In this document: positions 1 to 9,004 of the stretch, piece by piece
Layout of the letters: each line of letters starts with the position of its first letter
Numbering within the stretch: position 1 is the stretch's first letter
Origin: CATOSP01 sp965237775
Lineage (GTDB): Bacteria; Chloroflexota; Dehalococcoidia; Lucifugimonadales; UBA3495
Direction of reading: 5' to 3'
Assembly: GCA_965237775.1 (NCBI GenBank)
Contig: OZ250155.1
Span: forward strand, 4,154,001-4,218,000
Length of the DNA: 64,000 nucleotides
The notes under the pieces: generated by a model
Seen by the model: the letters and a program-made list of their open reading frames with translations, nothing else
The model's database searches: none
Told to the model about the DNA's origin: nothing
Made by a program: the position numbers and the translations under genes

Positions 1-15
1 GACAGAAATGTCGGC

Positions 16-200
16 TCCGGGCAATGAATTCCCGCCTTCGGAGACCTTTGAATAATCCCCTCTCCCTCCGGGAGAGGGTTAGGGTGAGGGCGTCCTCCGT
101 ATCTGGGCGCACTCTGGATTCTCGCTTTCGCGGGAGTCGCGGAAGGTTACGCAAAGGTCTCCCTTCGCGGGAATTACGGGGGTGGGAATGGCGGGGCTAT
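16..200. repeat. Interspersed repeat, copy 1 (123-bp core with inverted ends)
   Basis: The core spans 40-162. It starts with GGAGACCTTTG and ends with the inverted match CAAAGGTCTCC (152-162). The outer flanks also pair imperfectly (ATTCCCGC on the left against GCGGGAAT on the right). Inside is a short palindrome, CCCTCTCCC-tcc-GGGAGAGGG. The same core recurs at 2290-2411 and 44157-44279, and copies 1 and 3 also share the flank TCCGGGCAATG. Any reading frame across it is repeat-derived, not a gene. The ATTCCC...GGGAAT outer arms resemble Neisseria dRS3-type repeats in form only. Confidence 0.85.
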
Positions 201-266
201 TGCAATCTACATGCAATTAACCGGGCATACCGTAGGACGCAGGTGGCGGGTAAGGACGAGGCGGTC

Positions 267-272
267 TATAAT
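267..272 (+). promoter_or_regulatory. Probable -10 box of the tRNA-Gly gene
   Basis: A perfect TATAAT lies 15 bases before the mature tRNA 5' end, placing transcription start about 8 bases upstream of the tRNA. The -35 region (about 244-249) does not match TTGACA well, so this rests on the -10 box and its position. Confidence 0.5.
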
Positions 273-287
273 TGACGGCGTAGCGAC

Positions 288-361
288 GCGGGCGTAGCTC
301 AGTGGTAGAGCTCCAGCCTTCCAAGCTGGTCACGTGGGTCCGATTCCCATCGCCCGCTCCA
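288..361 (+). tRNA. tRNA-Gly (anticodon UCC)
   Basis: The acceptor stem GCGGGCG pairs perfectly with CGCCCGC (351-357), followed by discriminator T and an encoded CCA (359-361). The D arm (GCTC...GAGC), a five-base-pair anticodon stem CCAGC/GCTGG with loop CTTCCAA (anticodon TCC, reading GGA) and a T arm are all present. Length and arm spacing are normal. Confidence 0.97.
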
Positions 362-435
362 ACTTCCACTCCTGGCCCACCGGGGCAACTTCACGTCGTT
401 GGCGATCCCATGAAGCTGTGGGCTATCGGCCCAGT

Positions 436-906
436 CTAGTCCCCTGAAGAAGACACGATCAGTTGGCGGGCTGCTTCACGCACGGACGCGCCGTCTAGGG
501 TGGCCACAAGCTCTCCGTTTTCGGCAGTCGAGAAAGCCGAGTCTTCGTGAAACAATGACACCAATTCGGCTGCTGTGGATTTGCGGCGCTCTTCGTTGAG
601 TCCAAGGTCTCCGGCGGTGTCGTCCGAAAGGTGCGCCTCTATCTGCTCGGTAACCAGCTCAATCTCCACCTGAGTACGCTGCAACTTTCCGATGGAGTCC
701 AGATGCCGGCCCAAGTAGCAGCCGCCGAATTGCATAAGCTCGCACTGGCGTTCCTCATGTTCGCCCACGCGCTGGTACTTGGGCTCCAGTTCGTGCTCGG
801 TCAGATAGTCCCGGACCTGTTGGTCCTCGGCGTCGGGGCTCTCCAGATCGAAAATCATGATGACCCGGTACATGAAGAAGTCCGCGGGTTCTAGTCTGAT
901 AAACAC
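436..906 (-). CDS. Hypothetical protein, about 156 aa
   Basis: I do not recognise this acidic, soluble protein. It has no signal peptide or membrane segment. The GTG start at 906 has an AAGG(TGG)-type ribosome site about 8 bases upstream; an internal Met at residue 12 is an alternative. The first 20 residues look like a small beta-alpha fold (hydrophobic strand MYRVIMIFDLE). The gene lies 53 bases downstream of a ketopantoate-reductase-like gene on the same strand, so the two may be cotranscribed. Codon use matches neighbouring real genes. Function is unknown. Confidence 0.6.
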   Translation of the reverse strand: MFIRLEPADFFMYRVIMIFDLESPDAEDQQVRDYLTEHELEPKYQRVGEHEERQCELMQFGGCYLGRHLDSIGKLQRTQVEIELVTEQIEAHLSDDTAGDLGLNEERRKSTAAELVSLFHEDSAFSTAENGELVATLDGASVREAARQLIVSSSGD

Positions 907-959
907 CTGGGCACCACCTTATGGGAGGATTGAGCAACCCAGCCGCTGGCCGGCAAGCG

Positions 960-2009
960 CTACCGGCCCAAAGCCTTCATGATGCGGTCAACGGTGGACG
1001 GGTCGGGCTTTATCGAGCCGTCGTCTATACCGTGCATCACGTCTACGATAGCGTCGTTGTAGGGTGTGGCGACGCCTGATTCCCGGCCCTTGCGGCAGAT
1101 CAAGCCGTTCATGAAATCAATCTCGGAGTGGCGTCCCTTCTTCACGTCCTGGGCCATGGACGCGAGCCAGTTGGTATTGCCGCCTCGGGTGCTCATGTAG
1201 TCGTCCAATTCCTCGTAGACGTCGCCCTTGTCGGCCTCCGCCCATACCTGGGCTGGCTTGCCCTGCATGTCGACCACGTTTAGACCCTGGGCCAACCCCA
1301 CCTGCGCGCCTTCCTTGGCCAGGTGGATCCGGATCAACCGGCAGCGCGGGTCGGCGGCCATGTCCTGGGAACCGAGGGCGGACATAGCGGAGATTGCATT
1401 TCCCATCGAGTTCTGACACAGCTTGGCCCACCGTTCGCCCCACAGGTTGTCGGTGGCGTAAGCGGCGTCGATGGAATCTAGCATCCCCGCTATTTTCTCT
1501 GACCTGGAGGTAACCAGGCCGCTCTGCTCACCAACACGGAAGACCGTGTGGCCGTGGTCGCGTCCGGGCTCGCCTCCCCGGTTCGCATGGGCCGGTTCCC
1601 AGAGAGCTACCTCGATGTGGGAGGCTATGCAACCGATCTGCCGGTCCGCTCCGACGATCCCGCCGATTGTCGGGTCGTTCCAGCAATTCTGTATCGAGAC
1701 GAAGAAGCCTTCGGGCTTCACGTAACGCTTGATGAAGTGGGTGGCCCACTCCGTATCGTAGGACTTCACTGTGATGAATGCGAAGTCGAACATCTCCGTG
1801 ATGCCCTGGGCCTCGGTCAGGTGCATGGCGTTAACCGGCACCGTGAAATCACCCTGGCTGCCGCTGGCCCGCAGGCCCTTGGAGCGCATGGTCTCCACGT
1901 GCTCCGGCCACATATCTATAAACGTAATGTCGTAGCCTTCCCGCACCAGAAACGCGCCGACGTAGCTGCCCACCGCGCCGGGTCCCATGATTGCAATCTT
2001 GTCAGCCAC
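960..2009 (-). CDS. Ketopantoate reductase-like (ApbA/PanE family) oxidoreductase
   Basis: The N-terminus carries the Rossmann nucleotide-binding motif GPGAVG (residues 9-14) followed by a hydrophobic strand, as in 2-dehydropantoate 2-reductases that use NADPH. The middle contains the family pattern of a conserved Lys/Asn region (WAKLCQNSMGN, about residues 194-204), and the C-terminal helical domain ends with a substrate-side motif (EIDFMNGL). At 349 aa it is slightly longer than PanE (about 300 aa). The GTG start at 2009 has AGGAGG upstream. Panthothenate genes are not adjacent, and PanE paralogues are abundant in this type of genome, so a different 2-oxo-acid substrate is quite possible; no gene symbol is given. 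Confidence 0.85.
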   Translation of the reverse strand: MADKIAIMGPGAVGSYVGAFLVREGYDITFIDMWPEHVETMRSKGLRASGSQGDFTVPVNAMHLTEAQGITEMFDFAFITVKSYDTEWATHFIKRYVKPEGFFVSIQNCWNDPTIGGIVGADRQIGCIASHIEVALWEPAHANRGGEPGRDHGHTVFRVGEQSGLVTSRSEKIAGMLDSIDAAYATDNLWGERWAKLCQNSMGNAISAMSALGSQDMAADPRCRLIRIHLAKEGAQVGLAQGLNVVDMQGKPAQVWAEADKGDVYEELDDYMSTRGGNTNWLASMAQDVKKGRHSEIDFMNGLICRKGRESGVATPYNDAIVDVMHGIDDGSIKPDPSTVDRIMKALGR

Positions 2010-2156
2010 TGTCCGGTCCTCCTGTTCAACTAACTAGCGGCGGCTTTTTGATGCCAGCCGGCCAATTGGCCTTCTTAATGCGTCTCACGAGGGGCCGAAA
2101 TTCATCGGCCTTTGGCCACAATAGTAGTGCAGGCGCGGGAATCTGGCAAGCAACAG

Positions 2157-2526
2157 GTTAGAGGGTAACTGTTCAGAATCGAGGACGCGGATTGGCTGAA
2201 TCCCAAATCGGGCATCTCCATGATGATTCTCGAGCGATGACCCTCAGCCGCAACCCGTCATTCCCGCGCAACCCGTCATTCCCGCGCAGGGAGACCTTTG
2301 AATAATCCCCTCTCCCTCCGGGAGAGGGTTAGGGTGAGGGCATCCCCCGTATCTGGGCACACTCTGGATTCTCGCTTTCGCGGGAGTCGCGGAAGGTTAC
2401 GCGAAGGTCCCGCGCAGGCGGGAATGACGGGTTACGGCGAGACATCTTAAGAGGATTATGGTAGAGATGACCGACGTGGGATTCAGCCATTCCGCGTCAT
2501 CATCTCTGAACAGTTACGTTAGAGGG
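2157..2526. mobile_element. MITE-like element with 66-bp terminal inverted repeats, target duplication at the serA stop
   Basis: The element is 2166-2516 (351 bp). Its ends are inverted copies: the outer 12 bases (TAACTGTTCAGA) match perfectly and the outer 66 bases match at about 53 positions, without gaps. GTTAGAGGG occurs directly on both sides (2157-2165 and 2518-2526), a 9-base target duplication that includes the serA stop codon. The element encodes no protein. Nested inside is copy 2 of the 123-bp repeat (2290-2411), flanked by an 18-base tandem pair (2251-2268, 2269-2286) whose sequence is inverted again on the right side. No transposase with these ends is visible here. Confidence 0.8.
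2290..2411. repeat. Interspersed repeat, copy 2 (nested in the MITE-like element)
   Basis: The sequence is nearly identical to 40-162 and 44157-44279, with differences such as GCGAAGGTCCC replacing GCAAAGGTCTCC at the right end. It lies within the inverted-repeat element 2166-2516, so either it inserted into that element or was captured by it. Confidence 0.85.
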
Positions 2527-4096
2527 TCACCAGCCTGGCGGAGCGTATGTGGGGAAGGCTCCTGATTTCCTCCAACACGGGAGGAGGTATGGGGTCATCG
2601 AGGCCGATGATCATCATGGCGTGACCCCGGAGGCTGAGACGACCGACCTCCATGAAGCTGATGTTGATGTTATGTCTTCCCGTGATGGTGCCCACTGCGC
2701 CGATGCTGCCCGGCTGGTCTTCGTTGTCCACAAAAAGCATGTATGGGACCGACGGCACTATGTCGATCCAATAGTCGTCGATCTTGACCATGTGGGCTTC
2801 GTTTCGCATGGAAGTGCAGGCCAGGGTCAGAGGGCCGAAGGTGGTCTGCAAAGTTGCGGTGATGAGGCCCGGGTATTCCTGGGACACCTCATTGTACTGT
2901 TCGGTGACGTTTAGCCCACGTTGTTGGGCGAGGACCGGCGCATTTATCAAGTTGACGTGGTTGCCGGTGACCGGCCCCAGCAGTCCAGCAAGCACCGCCG
3001 ACTTGAGCATCGAGGCGTCGTGCTGGGCGATCTCTCCTTCATACTTGATCGTGACCCCAACGAACTGGCCTTCCGCCAGGCTGGTTAGCAGCCGGCCGGC
3101 GACCGACGCCGCCCTCATATATGGGGCCAACACGGCATGGACTTCCGGAGCGACGAAGGGGGCGTTCACGGTGTTCCGGGCGGGTTCCCCGTTGAGCACC
3201 GCCAATACTTGCTCGGCGGCTTCCACCGCCACCTCTCGCTGGGCCTCTTCCGTGGAAGCGCCCAGGTGGGGAGTGGCGATTACCTTCGGGTGGTCGAGGA
3301 GTACGTTCCCGGTGGGCGGTTCCTGGGAGAACACATCCAGGGCGACCCCGGCAAGCTGCCCGGAGTCCAGCGCCTCCAACAAGGCCTGTTCATCCACGAG
3401 TTCCCCCCGGGCGACGTTGATCAACCGCGCGCCCGGCTTGATCGTCTTCAATTGGGGAACCCCGATTAGGCCGTTGGTTGAGTCAGTGAGGGGAGTGTGA
3501 AGGGTGACGAAATCAGACTCGGCCAGCAATTCATCCAGGTTCATCAGGGACACGCCCAACCGGCGCGCATACTCCGGGGCGACAAAGGGGTCGAACCCAA
3601 CGAGCCGCATCCCAAAGCTCCGGGCCCTTCGCGCAACTTCCGACCCCACACGGCCCAGTCCGGCGATGCCCAGGGTCTTGTTGCGGACCTCGATCCCCAT
3701 AAACGCGCTGCGCCGCCACTGGCCGCCCTTGACCGAGTAATTGGCATCGGGAATGTTTCTTGCCAGGGCGAGCATCAAGGCGACGGTGTGCTCCGCCGCC
3801 GCGACCGTGTTTCCCGTCGGCGCATTGACTACCGCTATCCCGGCTCCCGTGGCGGCGGACAGGTCGATGTTGTCCACCCCGATACCGGCGCGGGCTATGA
3901 CCTTCAGGCCGCTGCCCGCCTCTATAACTTCCCTGGTTACCTTGGTCTCGCTGCGGACCACTAACGCTTCGTACTCACCGATAACCCCCAGCAATTCTTC
4001 GGGTTTCATTCCCAGTTTGACGTCGACTTGGGCCTTGGCGCTCAACAGGTCGACGCCTTCCGAGGCTATCGGGTCTGATATGAGAATTTTGGACAT
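2519..4096 (-). CDS. serA: D-3-phosphoglycerate dehydrogenase
   Basis: This 525-aa protein catalyses NAD-dependent oxidation of 3-phosphoglycerate to 3-phosphohydroxypyruvate, the first step of serine synthesis. The N-terminal substrate domain carries the RAGIGVDNID signature (about 69-78). The NAD motif GLGRVG is at 146-151. Catalytic Arg (NVARGELVDE), Glu (FSQEPP) and His (TPHLGAST) follow in the usual order. An intervening ASB domain and a C-terminal ACT domain (about 455-525, GSIGAVGTITGRHNINI region) make this the long form, often feedback-regulated by serine. The ATG start at 4096 has AAGGATGAG about 9 bases upstream. An inverted-repeat element is inserted exactly at the stop codon without changing the protein. 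Confidence 0.97.
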   Translation of the reverse strand: MSKILISDPIASEGVDLLSAKAQVDVKLGMKPEELLGVIGEYEALVVRSETKVTREVIEAGSGLKVIARAGIGVDNIDLSAATGAGIAVVNAPTGNTVAAAEHTVALMLALARNIPDANYSVKGGQWRRSAFMGIEVRNKTLGIAGLGRVGSEVARRARSFGMRLVGFDPFVAPEYARRLGVSLMNLDELLAESDFVTLHTPLTDSTNGLIGVPQLKTIKPGARLINVARGELVDEQALLEALDSGQLAGVALDVFSQEPPTGNVLLDHPKVIATPHLGASTEEAQREVAVEAAEQVLAVLNGEPARNTVNAPFVAPEVHAVLAPYMRAASVAGRLLTSLAEGQFVGVTIKYEGEIAQHDASMLKSAVLAGLLGPVTGNHVNLINAPVLAQQRGLNVTEQYNEVSQEYPGLITATLQTTFGPLTLACTSMRNEAHMVKIDDYWIDIVPSVPYMLFVDNEDQPGSIGAVGTITGRHNINISFMEVGRLSLRGHAMMIIGLDDPIPPPVLEEIRSLPHIRSARLVTL

Positions 4097-4428
4097 TGCG
4101 TTATTCTCATCCTTTTTCTACAGGGTGGGTCTGCAACCTCCGTGGTTTTGGTTACAGCCTATCCAATATAGCACAAGGGCCCGGACTGGCACGCCGTCTA
4201 CACAAACCTATGAGGTTGCGGGCTCTCCCTTCCAAGCTGTGAAATCAGGACCTATTCAACTCTTTTGACGTTTCGTAGTGAATACGCTACAGTCCAAACG
4301 ACCCAAACTACGCAACCGGGCGTCTCGCCAATGCGGCGTTCATCGACGGACCGCACAGGCCGGCACGGCGGACTCCCCGACAATGGGCTAAGTCATACCG
4401 AAGGCACTCATCGCTAGGGAGGCAACCC

Positions 4429-5640
4429 ATGTTTTTGATGCGCTTTACCGAGCGGGCCTACGTCAACTACACCCCCGAAGACGTTATCAACAGCCCCAAT
4501 CAGGCGGTGCGCCTCACCTTTTCCAACTCCCACTTTGACCCGCAACTTGGCTCCGAGCTGTACAACAAGTACCTGGACGAGTACGAATACTCGGAGGAAG
4601 TGGGGTTCGACGGGCTGATGCTCAACGAGCATCACAACACCCCCACGTGCCTCGGCGCGACTATGAACTTGGAAGCCGCCATCCTGGCGCGGATCACCAA
4701 GACGCCCAAGATCGTGCTCCTGGGAAACCCTCTGCCCATATTTGACAACCCCATACGCCTCGCCGAAGAACTGGCCGAGATCGACATGATCTCCAGGGGC
4801 CGCCTGGTGTCCGGGTTCGTGAGGGGGACGGGTGTCGAGAGCCTGGCCACCAACACCAACCCCCTGTTCAACCGGGAGAGATTCGAAGAGGCCCACGACT
4901 TGTTGATCAAGACGTGGACCACTCCCGGCCCCTTCCGCTGGGAAGGGAAGCATTACCAGTTCCGGGTGGTCAATCCATTCGAAACGCCGCTACAAAAGCC
5001 GCACCCGCCCATCTGGATTCCCGGCACCGGCAGTCCGGAGACCCTGGTCTGGTGCGCAGAGCATCACTACCCGTACCTCTTCCTCGAGACAGACCACCAG
5101 GGGACCCAGGATATGATGCAGATCTACGCCGAGACGGCCCGGCAACACGGTTACGAGCCGGGGCCCGAGCATTTCGGTTACCTCGTGCGGATTCATGTCC
5201 AGGACACCGACGAGAAAGCTGAGGAAGTTGGCCGCGGCTATATGGAAGGTAATATTGGCGTGGGACGCATACCGCTCCCCAGGGACTATGCGTCCCCTGT
5301 TGGATACGGCAGCGCAAGCCGGGACCCCAGGTTCCTCCGGCTCAGGGAGCAAATCCGCAGCGACCCCTTCCGCGTCGGAGGCCTGGACACAGCGGCTTAT
5401 GACGATATCCTGGCATCCAACCGCTGGATTATCGGCAGCCCCGACACGGTAGTAAGCAAGCTAAGGGAGGTCCTGGCCCAGATGCGTCCGGGAATCCTGG
5501 CTGTCTGGACCAACGACGGTTCCGTCAGCCATGAAGACTCCATGCGTTGCCTGGAGCTGATGGGACAGGAAGTGCTGCCAGCCCTCCGGGAGATCGGTGA
5601 GGAACTGGAGCTGACCGACCCGTTCCAGAAGGCGCCCTAA
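4429..5640 (+). CDS. Luciferase-like (LLM class) flavin-dependent monooxygenase
   Basis: A 403-aa TIM-barrel protein of the bacterial luciferase-like superfamily, which uses reduced FMN or F420 to oxygenate or reduce organic substrates. The markers are the EHHNTP motif after strand 2, the RLAEELAEIDMISRGRL segment, the GFVRGTG phosphate-binding loop and the HPPIWIPGTGSPET region. Start ATG has GGGAGG seven bases upstream. It is a clear paralogue of the protein at 6511-7641, and the two flank an alpha/beta hydrolase in what looks like one operon. The substrate cannot be read from sequence; a ring or alkyl oxygenation followed by ester or ring-product hydrolysis is an inference from the neighbours. 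Confidence 0.9.
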   Translation: MFLMRFTERAYVNYTPEDVINSPNQAVRLTFSNSHFDPQLGSELYNKYLDEYEYSEEVGFDGLMLNEHHNTPTCLGATMNLEAAILARITKTPKIVLLGNPLPIFDNPIRLAEELAEIDMISRGRLVSGFVRGTGVESLATNTNPLFNRERFEEAHDLLIKTWTTPGPFRWEGKHYQFRVVNPFETPLQKPHPPIWIPGTGSPETLVWCAEHHYPYLFLETDHQGTQDMMQIYAETARQHGYEPGPEHFGYLVRIHVQDTDEKAEEVGRGYMEGNIGVGRIPLPRDYASPVGYGSASRDPRFLRLREQIRSDPFRVGGLDTAAYDDILASNRWIIGSPDTVVSKLREVLAQMRPGILAVWTNDGSVSHEDSMRCLELMGQEVLPALREIGEELELTDPFQKAP

Positions 5641-5728
5641 CACGACTGGGACGCGCTTGTTCATCGCTCATCGTGGGCGTAGGGAAGCGGAGCCGGAGGA
5701 GATCCCTTAATGCGAGAGAGGAAATAGC

Positions 5729-6514
5729 ATGGTCACAGAGTTCACGGAAAAGATCGTCGAGGTGGGCGGCAACAAGGTCCAGATACTGACCGGGGGCTCC
5801 GGCGACCCATTGGTCCTGTTCCACGGCGCGGGGGGCAACTCCGGCTGGCTGCGTTATGTGCAGGCTCTGGCGGACCAATATACAGTCTACCTGCCTTCCC
5901 ACCCCGGGTATAACAGGTCGGAACGGCCCGAATGGCTGGAGACGATAGCGGACATGGCGTCGTTCTACACATGGTTTCTGGAAGAGCAGGGGTTGGAGGG
6001 CGCTCGAGCGATAGGGTTCTCGATGGGCGGCTGGATCGCCTCGGAAGTTGCGGTGTCCTGCCGACACGCGTTCAGCAAGCTAATGCTGGTAGACCCGGTG
6101 GGGATCAAGCCCCAGCAGGGTGAGATCACCGATATCTTCATTATCAGCCCGGCCCAGATCAACGAGCTGCTGTTCCACGATCCAACGCAAGCCCCTGAAT
6201 ACGACCAGCTATACAGTCAGCCACCCACGCCGGAGCAGGCGGAGACCGCCGAAACCAACCGCGAAATGGCGGTGAGGCTTTGCTGGAAGCCCTACATGTA
6301 CGACCCCCGATTGCCCGGTCTACTGAGCAGGGTGAACATACCCTCCAGAATCGTATGGGGGAGGGAAGACCGGCTGGTGCCCGTGGAATGCGCCGAGCTT
6401 TTCCACCAGGCCCTCCCAAAATCAGATGTCGTGATAATCGACCAGTGCGGTCACTCTCCCCAGGTGGAAAAGCCAGACGAGTTTGTACGGGTGGCCCTGG
6501 AGTTTCTGGCATGA
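5729..6514 (+). CDS. Alpha/beta hydrolase
   Basis: A 261-aa alpha/beta-hydrolase-fold protein. It has the oxyanion HGAGG motif (32-36), nucleophile elbow GFSMG with Ser98, acid Asp214 in GREDRLVP and catalytic His242 in CGHSPQVE, so the triad is complete. There is no signal peptide, so it acts in the cytoplasm. The start has a GAGAGG ribosome site. Its stop overlaps the start of the next monooxygenase (ATGA), a sign of translational coupling. It is probably a C-C or ester hydrolase acting on the product of the flanking monooxygenases; the exact substrate is unknown. Confidence 0.9.
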   Translation: MVTEFTEKIVEVGGNKVQILTGGSGDPLVLFHGAGGNSGWLRYVQALADQYTVYLPSHPGYNRSERPEWLETIADMASFYTWFLEEQGLEGARAIGFSMGGWIASEVAVSCRHAFSKLMLVDPVGIKPQQGEITDIFIISPAQINELLFHDPTQAPEYDQLYSQPPTPEQAETAETNREMAVRLCWKPYMYDPRLPGLLSRVNIPSRIVWGREDRLVPVECAELFHQALPKSDVVIIDQCGHSPQVEKPDEFVRVALEFLA

Positions 6515-7641
6515 CGGACGTCTATTACTTCACCGAGATGCCTTTTGCTGAGTTTCCTGAGTCTGAGGCGGAGAAATATCCGTCAATGAGACTCACCTTC
6601 CCGAACAGCTACTTCGACCCGGGCAAGGCCCATGACCTGTTTAAGCGTTACCTGGACGAGTACCAATACGCCGAGGAAATGGGCTTCGACGGCCTGATGA
6701 TCAACGAGCACCACAACACGCCGTCTTGCATGGACGTGGAGGTGAACATCTCAGGGGGCATCCTGGCCCGCATAACTCAGAAGGCCAAGATATTGATGCT
6801 GGGCAACATGCTGCCCACATCCGACAACCCCGTCCGTCTGGCCGAAGAGATCGCCATGTTGGATGTGATCTCCGGAGGCCGCATTGTTTCAGGTTTCGTC
6901 CGAGGCATCGGCATCGAGAGTTGGGCCAACAATACCAACCCGATCCACAACCGCGAAAGGTTCGAGGAATGCCACGACCTGATAATCAAGTCATGGACCA
7001 CACCAGGGCCCTTCCGCTGGGAAGGCAAGCATTACCAGTATCGTGCGGTAAACCCTTGGATGCTTCCGCTTCAGAAACCACACCCTCCGGTATGGGTCCC
7101 CGGAACAGGCAGCCCGGAGACGGTGGAATGGGCCGCGCGCAACCGCTATACGTACGCAGCCTTCCTGACGCCTTTGGACGTGGCCAAGAACCTTTTCCAA
7201 CAGTACAGGGAATACGCGGCGGAAGACGGTTGGGAACCGGGCCCCGAAAAGTTCGCTTACATGATTTGCAGCCATGTCAACGAGACGGAGGCGAAGGCGC
7301 AGGAGGCTGGGAAGGCTTTCCTGTGGCGGATGAATTACCCGCTGCGGGGTCCCCGTGAATATTGGTCGCCGCCGGGATACACGTCTAGGGCGGGAGCGTC
7401 TGCAACCGCGGCCAGGCGCCCCACACCCCTAAACGAATTGTCCTACCAGGAGCTACAGGAACGCTACCACTTGGTCGTCGGTGATCCCGACTCGGTGACT
7501 GAGCAGCTTCTCCACATCAAAAGCGAGTTGGGCGTCGGGTCGCTGCTACTGGAAGCCCAGGGCGGTCAACTGTCCCACGAAGACACCATGCGGTCCATCG
7601 AGCTATTCGGAAAAGAGGTAATCCCCGCCCTGAAAGACTAG
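6511..7641 (+). CDS. Luciferase-like (LLM class) flavin-dependent monooxygenase
   Basis: This 376-aa protein is closely related to the one at 4429-5640: both share YLDEY.Y.EE.GFDGLM.NEHHNTP, the GFVRG loop and the WTTPGPFRWEGKHYQ block. I place the start at 6511 because that ATG overlaps the hydrolase stop (ATGA) and matches the paralogue's N-terminus; the open frame extends further upstream only because it overlaps the hydrolase gene. Having two similar monooxygenases around one hydrolase suggests either two components of one oxidation system or successive steps of one pathway. Confidence 0.9.
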   Translation: MTDVYYFTEMPFAEFPESEAEKYPSMRLTFPNSYFDPGKAHDLFKRYLDEYQYAEEMGFDGLMINEHHNTPSCMDVEVNISGGILARITQKAKILMLGNMLPTSDNPVRLAEEIAMLDVISGGRIVSGFVRGIGIESWANNTNPIHNRERFEECHDLIIKSWTTPGPFRWEGKHYQYRAVNPWMLPLQKPHPPVWVPGTGSPETVEWAARNRYTYAAFLTPLDVAKNLFQQYREYAAEDGWEPGPEKFAYMICSHVNETEAKAQEAGKAFLWRMNYPLRGPREYWSPPGYTSRAGASATAARRPTPLNELSYQELQERYHLVVGDPDSVTEQLLHIKSELGVGSLLLEAQGGQLSHEDTMRSIELFGKEVIPALKD

Positions 7642-7708
7642 ACCGCCCAAACCAGAAACCGGTTTGAACGGTCTAGACCTAAGACCAGTCGCGGTAAATC
7701 CGCGGAAA

Positions 7709-8797
7709 CTACACCAGGCAGGTCACGGATAGCTCGCTGCAGGTGTCCCTCAGCCAGTCGACTACCTCTTGGTGGAAGGGGATGCCATCGACACGGCGCA
7801 CGGCCTCAACCTCGGCTTCCGGTTGCCCGGCAACCAACACCCTATCATGTCCTGGGGCCGGTTTGGCGTTCTTCATCATCAGAAGCCATTCGTCCATCAT
7901 GTCCTTGAAGCTATCGACGTCGGTGAAAGCGTCGATGCTGTAGGCCGCAACATAGTGACCGAAGTTGGGGCGTCCTGGCATTGCGCCATAGCCCACGCCG
8001 GTTAGGACACCAGCCAGGATGTCCACCACGCAAGAGAGCCCATAGCCCTTATGGGACCCTAGCTCCCTGGTGCTTCCCAGCGGCAGAAGCTGGTAACCCC
8101 CTGACTCCCGCATGGATGGGTCCACTTCTTCCATCACCGGTGTCCCTTCACTGTCGGCCATCCAGCCGGCCTCCATCATAACGCCAAGGCGGCGGGCAAT
8201 GCCCATCTTGTTGGCCGCTACCGTGCTGGTAGCCGCATCGAACACGAAGGGCGGCTCGTTCTTGGCAGGGACCGCTACCGCTATGGGGTTGGTCCCAAGC
8301 ACGGGCTCCGCACCGAAAGTAGGTAGCACCGACGGGGGACATGACGTCATGCACGTTCCGATCATGTCGTGCTCCAGGGCCATCATCGCGTGATAGGAAG
8401 CCATCCCCAGGTGCCGGCCGTTGCCCATGGTGACCATCCCGATCCCCACTTGACGGGCTTTCTGTATCGCGATGTCCATTGCCTTGGGCGCGATGATAAC
8501 CCCGAGACCGCGGTCGCAGTCGATATTGGCCGTGCTTGGAGTCTCCCGGACAACCTTCCAGTTGGGTTGGGGGTTTATCTGGCCGCTTTGATAGCCGGAT
8601 ACGTAGCTCCGGAGCATGTTGGACACGCCGTGAGTATCGACACCCCGGAGGTCCGCCACAACCAAGACGTCGGCCGCCAATCGGGCGTCCTCGGGGGTGA
8701 CTCCCATCTTCTCGAAGATTGGGATGACGGTGCCCCGGAGGTCATCTTCTTGGACCATCACGGCCTCGTCTAACGGGACTCTAAACTGTGGCAGCAC
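7709..8797 (-). CDS. Malate/L-lactate dehydrogenase family (Ldh2-type) oxidoreductase
   Basis: A 362-aa NAD(P)-dependent 2-hydroxyacid dehydrogenase of the Ldh2/ureidoglycolate/sulfolactate type, unrelated to Rossmann-fold LDH. The signature elements are DLRGVDTHGVSNM (about 48-60, with the catalytic His), the GNGRHLGMASYHA segment, GTNPIAVAVP and the LGSHKGYGLSCVVDIL motif near residue 250. The GTG start at 8797 is preceded by AGGAGGAG. It converges on the monooxygenase operon. Possible substrates include malate, lactate, sulfolactate and ureidoglycolate; none can be singled out. Confidence 0.9.
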   Translation of the reverse strand: MLPQFRVPLDEAVMVQEDDLRGTVIPIFEKMGVTPEDARLAADVLVVADLRGVDTHGVSNMLRSYVSGYQSGQINPQPNWKVVRETPSTANIDCDRGLGVIIAPKAMDIAIQKARQVGIGMVTMGNGRHLGMASYHAMMALEHDMIGTCMTSCPPSVLPTFGAEPVLGTNPIAVAVPAKNEPPFVFDAATSTVAANKMGIARRLGVMMEAGWMADSEGTPVMEEVDPSMRESGGYQLLPLGSTRELGSHKGYGLSCVVDILAGVLTGVGYGAMPGRPNFGHYVAAYSIDAFTDVDSFKDMMDEWLLMMKNAKPAPGHDRVLVAGQPEAEVEAVRRVDGIPFHQEVVDWLRDTCSELSVTCLV

Positions 8798-9004
8798 GGC
8801 GCTCCTCCTGATTCACTACTTCTTTGCTAAATATCACTTTGCGGGGGACCGGATGGGACTCCGGAATCAACCGTATTTACGGACGGAAACCGGTCCCAGG
8901 CTTCGTCGGGTGGAGTATAGCACCGGTCAACAGGCGGGGCTACCGGACATGGTCTATACTAGGCACGGCCGAACGAATCCTAGGACAACCGATAGACGCG
9001 CACC

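Noticed and set aside
24..275. Open frame over repeat copy 1
   Set aside because: The sequence is the dispersed repeat; the same peptide pieces appear in the other copies. Not a gene.
1548..2033. 161-codon plus-strand frame antisense to the ketopantoate reductase-like gene
   Set aside because: High-GC antisense shadow, no start site or family.
6280..6510. N-terminal extension of the second luciferase-like protein
   Set aside because: It overlaps the hydrolase gene and has an Arg/Pro-rich shadow composition; ATG 6511 fits the paralogue and the ATGA overlap.
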